Origin: Rhodococcoides corynebacterioides
Lineage (GTDB): Bacteria; Actinomycetota; Actinomycetes; Mycobacteriales; Mycobacteriaceae
NCBI RefSeq assembly: GCF_019834675.1
Contig: NZ_JABUBU010000004.1
Coordinates: forward strand, 123,359-187,358
Direction: 5' to 3'
DNA: 64,000 nucleotides
The notes under the pieces are model-generated. The model searched no databases, had not been told where the DNA came from, and saw nothing but the letters and a program-made list of their open reading frames with translations. The translations under genes were made by a program, and so were the position numbers. Within the stretch, counting starts at the first letter, position 1. Each line of letters begins with the position of its first letter. This document shows, piece by piece, positions 62,901-64,000 of the stretch.

Positions 62901-63548
62901 CAGGAACGGCGGGTCAAGCGGGCCGAACGGGACCTCGCGACCCTCGGGAAGGTCAACCCGCTGGCGCTCGAGGAGTTCGCCGCGCTCGAGGAGCGGTACA
63001 ACTTCCTGTCCACGCAGCTCGAGGACGTCAAGAGCGCCCGCAAGGACCTGCTGGGTGTGGTCGCGGAGGTCGACGCTCGCATCCTGCAGGTGTTCACCGA
63101 TGCGTACGCCGACGTCGAACGCGAGTTCGTCGGCGTCTTCGCCACCCTCTTCCCGGGCGGCGAGGGCCGGCTGGTGCTCACCGACCCGTCGGACATGCTC
63201 ACCACCGGGATCGAGGTCGAGGCGCGGCCGCCGGGCAAGAAGGTCAAGCGGCTCTCGCTGCTCTCCGGCGGCGAGAAGTCCCTGACGGCCGTCGCGATGC
63301 TCGTGGCGATCTTCCGGGCGCGTCCGTCCCCGTTCTACGTCATGGACGAGGTGGAGGCGGCCCTCGACGACACCAACCTGCGACGTCTGATCTCCCTGTT
63401 CGAGCAGCTGCGGGAGAAGTCCCAGCTCATCGTCATCACCCATCAGAAGCCGACGATGGAGGTCGCGGACGCGTTGTACGGCGTCAGCATGCGCGGCGAC
63501 GGCATCACCACGGTCATCTCGCAGCGCCTGCCACGCGCCGTCGGCTGA
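59946..63548 (+). CDS. smc: Chromosome segregation protein SMC
   Basis: SMC is the ATPase of the bacterial condensin that organises and segregates chromosomes. The 1200-residue protein has Walker [17 protein letters not shown] (residues 29-44), Q-loop region and [20 protein letters not shown] long coiled coil follows (about 165-500), then the hinge (about 500-645), the second coil, and the C-terminal [17 protein letters not shown] signature with Walker [13 protein letters not shown]. The GTG at 59946 fits the family start [14 protein letters not shown]. The upstream ORF may couple its translation. ftsY follows 20 nt downstream. Confidence 0.97.
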   Translation: MHLKSLTLKGFKSFASATTLRFEPGITCVVGPNGSGKSNVVDALTWVMGEQGAKALRGGKMEDVIFAGTSGRAALGRAEVTLTIDNADGALPIDYSEVSITRRMFRDGAGEYEINGSSCRLMDVQELLSDSGIGREMHVIVGQGRLAAILESRPEDRRAFIEEAAGVLKHRKRKEKALRKLDAMQANLARLTDLTTELRRQLKPLGRQAEVARRAQTVQADLRDARLRLAADDLVTRRRELAEQSRDEDRIRTEQAAVADALAEGEAVLARAEAELAQLTPSAEAAAAGWFELSALAERVGATVRIATERARHLDADPDDRHGPDPDELDDRAEEMAEEEERLAEGVEMARESLEAARDELADREAAAADAERAHAAAVRAVADRREGLARLAGRLDGLRARVESHDAEMARLSAAIEDATRRGDEARTEFEAVQDRVGELDAGEAGLDRQHERAVDSAARADARVAELQAQEREAAHRVASLRARIEALQTTLDRGDGGAWLADRGLADGGRLGDHLTVAAGYEVAVAAALGAGADAVVVSSGDRAHEALRALRDDDGGRAAIVHRTERASSAAAGTNAAGDDDAGGVAAISVVTADDAVHDAVASLLAGVRIVETDAEAAAVVDSDPRARAVTRRGDLVGRGWITGGSDRRPSTLEVQATIDESTAELAESERRVGEALAALSGALAEQADRREAAEQALAALTESDAAMSAIYEQLGRLGQVTRLAEKDADRLREQRRRAEDQRDEAATALAELEERVRLAEDDAAGDGEDGDAGEDWAIAREEAAAAVAEVRAVEVEARLALRTAEERAQSVRGRAEGLRRQARIERETRARAEVARARRARSAAVAAAVAESGTALLGRLDLVVADAASTRDDLTRRRTERAAEVDRTREQVRALAARAAQLTDAVHRDEVAKAQAVLRIEQLEQGVVEQFAIAPDDLIAEYGPDVALPPTELEMAEYEQAKERGEQVTRPAPLPFDRAEQERRVKRAERDLATLGKVNPLALEEFAALEERYNFLSTQLEDVKSARKDLLGVVAEVDARILQVFTDAYADVEREFVGVFATLFPGGEGRLVLTDPSDMLTTGIEVEARPPGKKVKRLSLLSGGEKSLTAVAMLVAIFRARPSPFYVMDEVEAALDDTNLRRLISLFEQLREKSQLIVITHQKPTMEVADALYGVSMRGDGITTVISQRLPRAVG

Positions 63549-63568
63549 CGCCCTGAAACAATGGTGGC

Positions 63569-64000
63569 GTGACCACCGAACTCTGGATCGTCGTAGCCGC
63601 TGTCCTGGCCCTTCTGGTCGTCGTACTCGTCGTCGGGTCGGTGCTGGCGCGCCGCCGGCGGATCTCCCTGCGCGGGGACACGCAGGAGACGCCGCGGGAG
63701 GTCGATCGGTCCGGCGGATACAAGGCGAGCACGGGCTTCGACTTCTCGCAGGGCACGGCCGCACCGCCCGAGCCGGTGCGCCGCGACACCCGCCCGGCGC
63801 CCGACCTGGTGGGCGAGCGCACCGACACCGACGATCAGCCACGCGTCGGCGACGACGCGTCGGTTCCGCGGGATGCGCCGAAGCGCGGGATCACCGACGT
63901 CACCCTGCCGGAGCCCGCGACCGCCCCCGAGCCGCAACGACCCGCCACTGTTCGCGGACGATCTCCCGGTCCGCCGGGGCGACGCGGTGTTGACCCGCAC
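63569..64000 (+). CDS. ftsY: Signal recognition particle receptor FtsY (N-terminus, cut by window)
   Basis: Only the first 144 codons are seen; the GTPase NG domain lies past the right edge. The N-terminal membrane helix (LWIVVAAVLALLVVVLVVGS) and the following RRRRISL and VDRSGGYKASTGFDFSQGT segments match mycobacterial FtsY (Rv2921c), as does DDASVPRDAPKRGITDVTLPEP. After about 63930 the reading frame looks wrong: third-position GC drops sharply in this frame, and a different frame with strong GC3 begins after a C5 run (63924-63928). The GTG start follows an AACAAT box by 6 nt. Confidence 0.85.
   Translation, partial: MTTELWIVVAAVLALLVVVLVVGSVLARRRRISLRGDTQETPREVDRSGGYKASTGFDFSQGTAAPPEPVRRDTRPAPDLVGERTDTDDQPRVGDDASVPRDAPKRGITDVTLPEPATAPEPQRPATVRGRSPGPPGRRGVDPH

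Noticed and set aside
59064..63842. A 1592-codon open frame antisense to smc
   Set aside because: High GC makes long antisense frames common; the sense strand is a full-length SMC with all motifs.

Overview
The window is a compact, GC-rich (about 70% by eye) chromosomal segment of an actinomycete of the order Mycobacteriales, most likely Rhodococcus or a close relative. The evidence is the gene order, which follows the Mycobacterium tuberculosis block Rv3030 to Rv2921c almost gene for gene, plus lineage markers: a SepIVA-type DivIVA protein, HupB with a long Lys/Ala/Pro tail, an F420-pathway guanylyltransferase and a MutT1-type Nudix/phosphatase fusion. Start codons are often GTG and many genes carry a TANNNT box 6-7 nt before the start codon, the signature of leaderless transcripts. 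I saw no insertion sequence, integrase, CRISPR array, toxin-antitoxin pair or biosynthetic gene cluster. This is core genome, and I did not find a clearly new multi-gene system.

Layout. 1-8 kb: a methyltransferase (cut by the left edge) divergent from etfBA, then two acyltransferases, cysteine desulfurase, mnmA and a short MetE-like protein. 8-16 kb: ligA, an ACT protein, gatCA-pfkA-gatB (tRNA-Gln amidation with phosphofructokinase inside the cluster), and an LppZ-like sugar-dehydrogenase lipoprotein. 16-25 kb: DoxX and PH-domain membrane proteins, then branched-chain amino acid and serine synthesis (ilvB leader peptide and attenuator, ilvBN, ilvC, serA, leuB). 25-33 kb: an MFS transporter, an FAH-family hydrolase, gltX, YihY, tRNA-Gln and tRNA-Glu, an IclR regulator divergent from leuCD, and hupB. 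33-45 kb: mutT1, ppk and cofC/fbiD on the minus strand; gpsA, ddl, thiL, a GNAT and ung on the plus strand; a lipid-type pair (enoyl-CoA hydratase family and a frameshifted WS/DGAT-like gene); rpmB. 45-64 kb: recG, pyc, rsmD, coaD, sepIVA, the DUF177-rpmF-rnc-mutM group, a lone response regulator, a pseudokinase/flippase fusion, osmC, acyP, smc and the start of ftsY (cut by the right edge).

The genes cover connected central tasks. EtfBA collects electrons from acyl-CoA dehydrogenases. GatCAB, GltX and the two tRNAs supply Gln-tRNA and Glu-tRNA. Ilv and Leu enzymes share one pathway, with attenuation at ilvB and probable IclR control at leuCD. LigA, Ung, MutM, MutT1 and RecG form a DNA-repair theme. 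Smc, FtsY, SepIVA and Ddl belong to chromosome, envelope and division biology.

Most notable for follow-up: a leaderless ilv leader peptide with a textbook attenuator; a palindromic operator over the etfB promoter; a pseudokinase-flippase fusion; a possible leaderless upstream ORF coupled to smc; short tandem repeats lying on or next to stop codons at four loci; two apparent frame breaks at C/G runs (WS/DGAT-like gene and ftsY); and a pyc gene with codon use unlike its neighbours.
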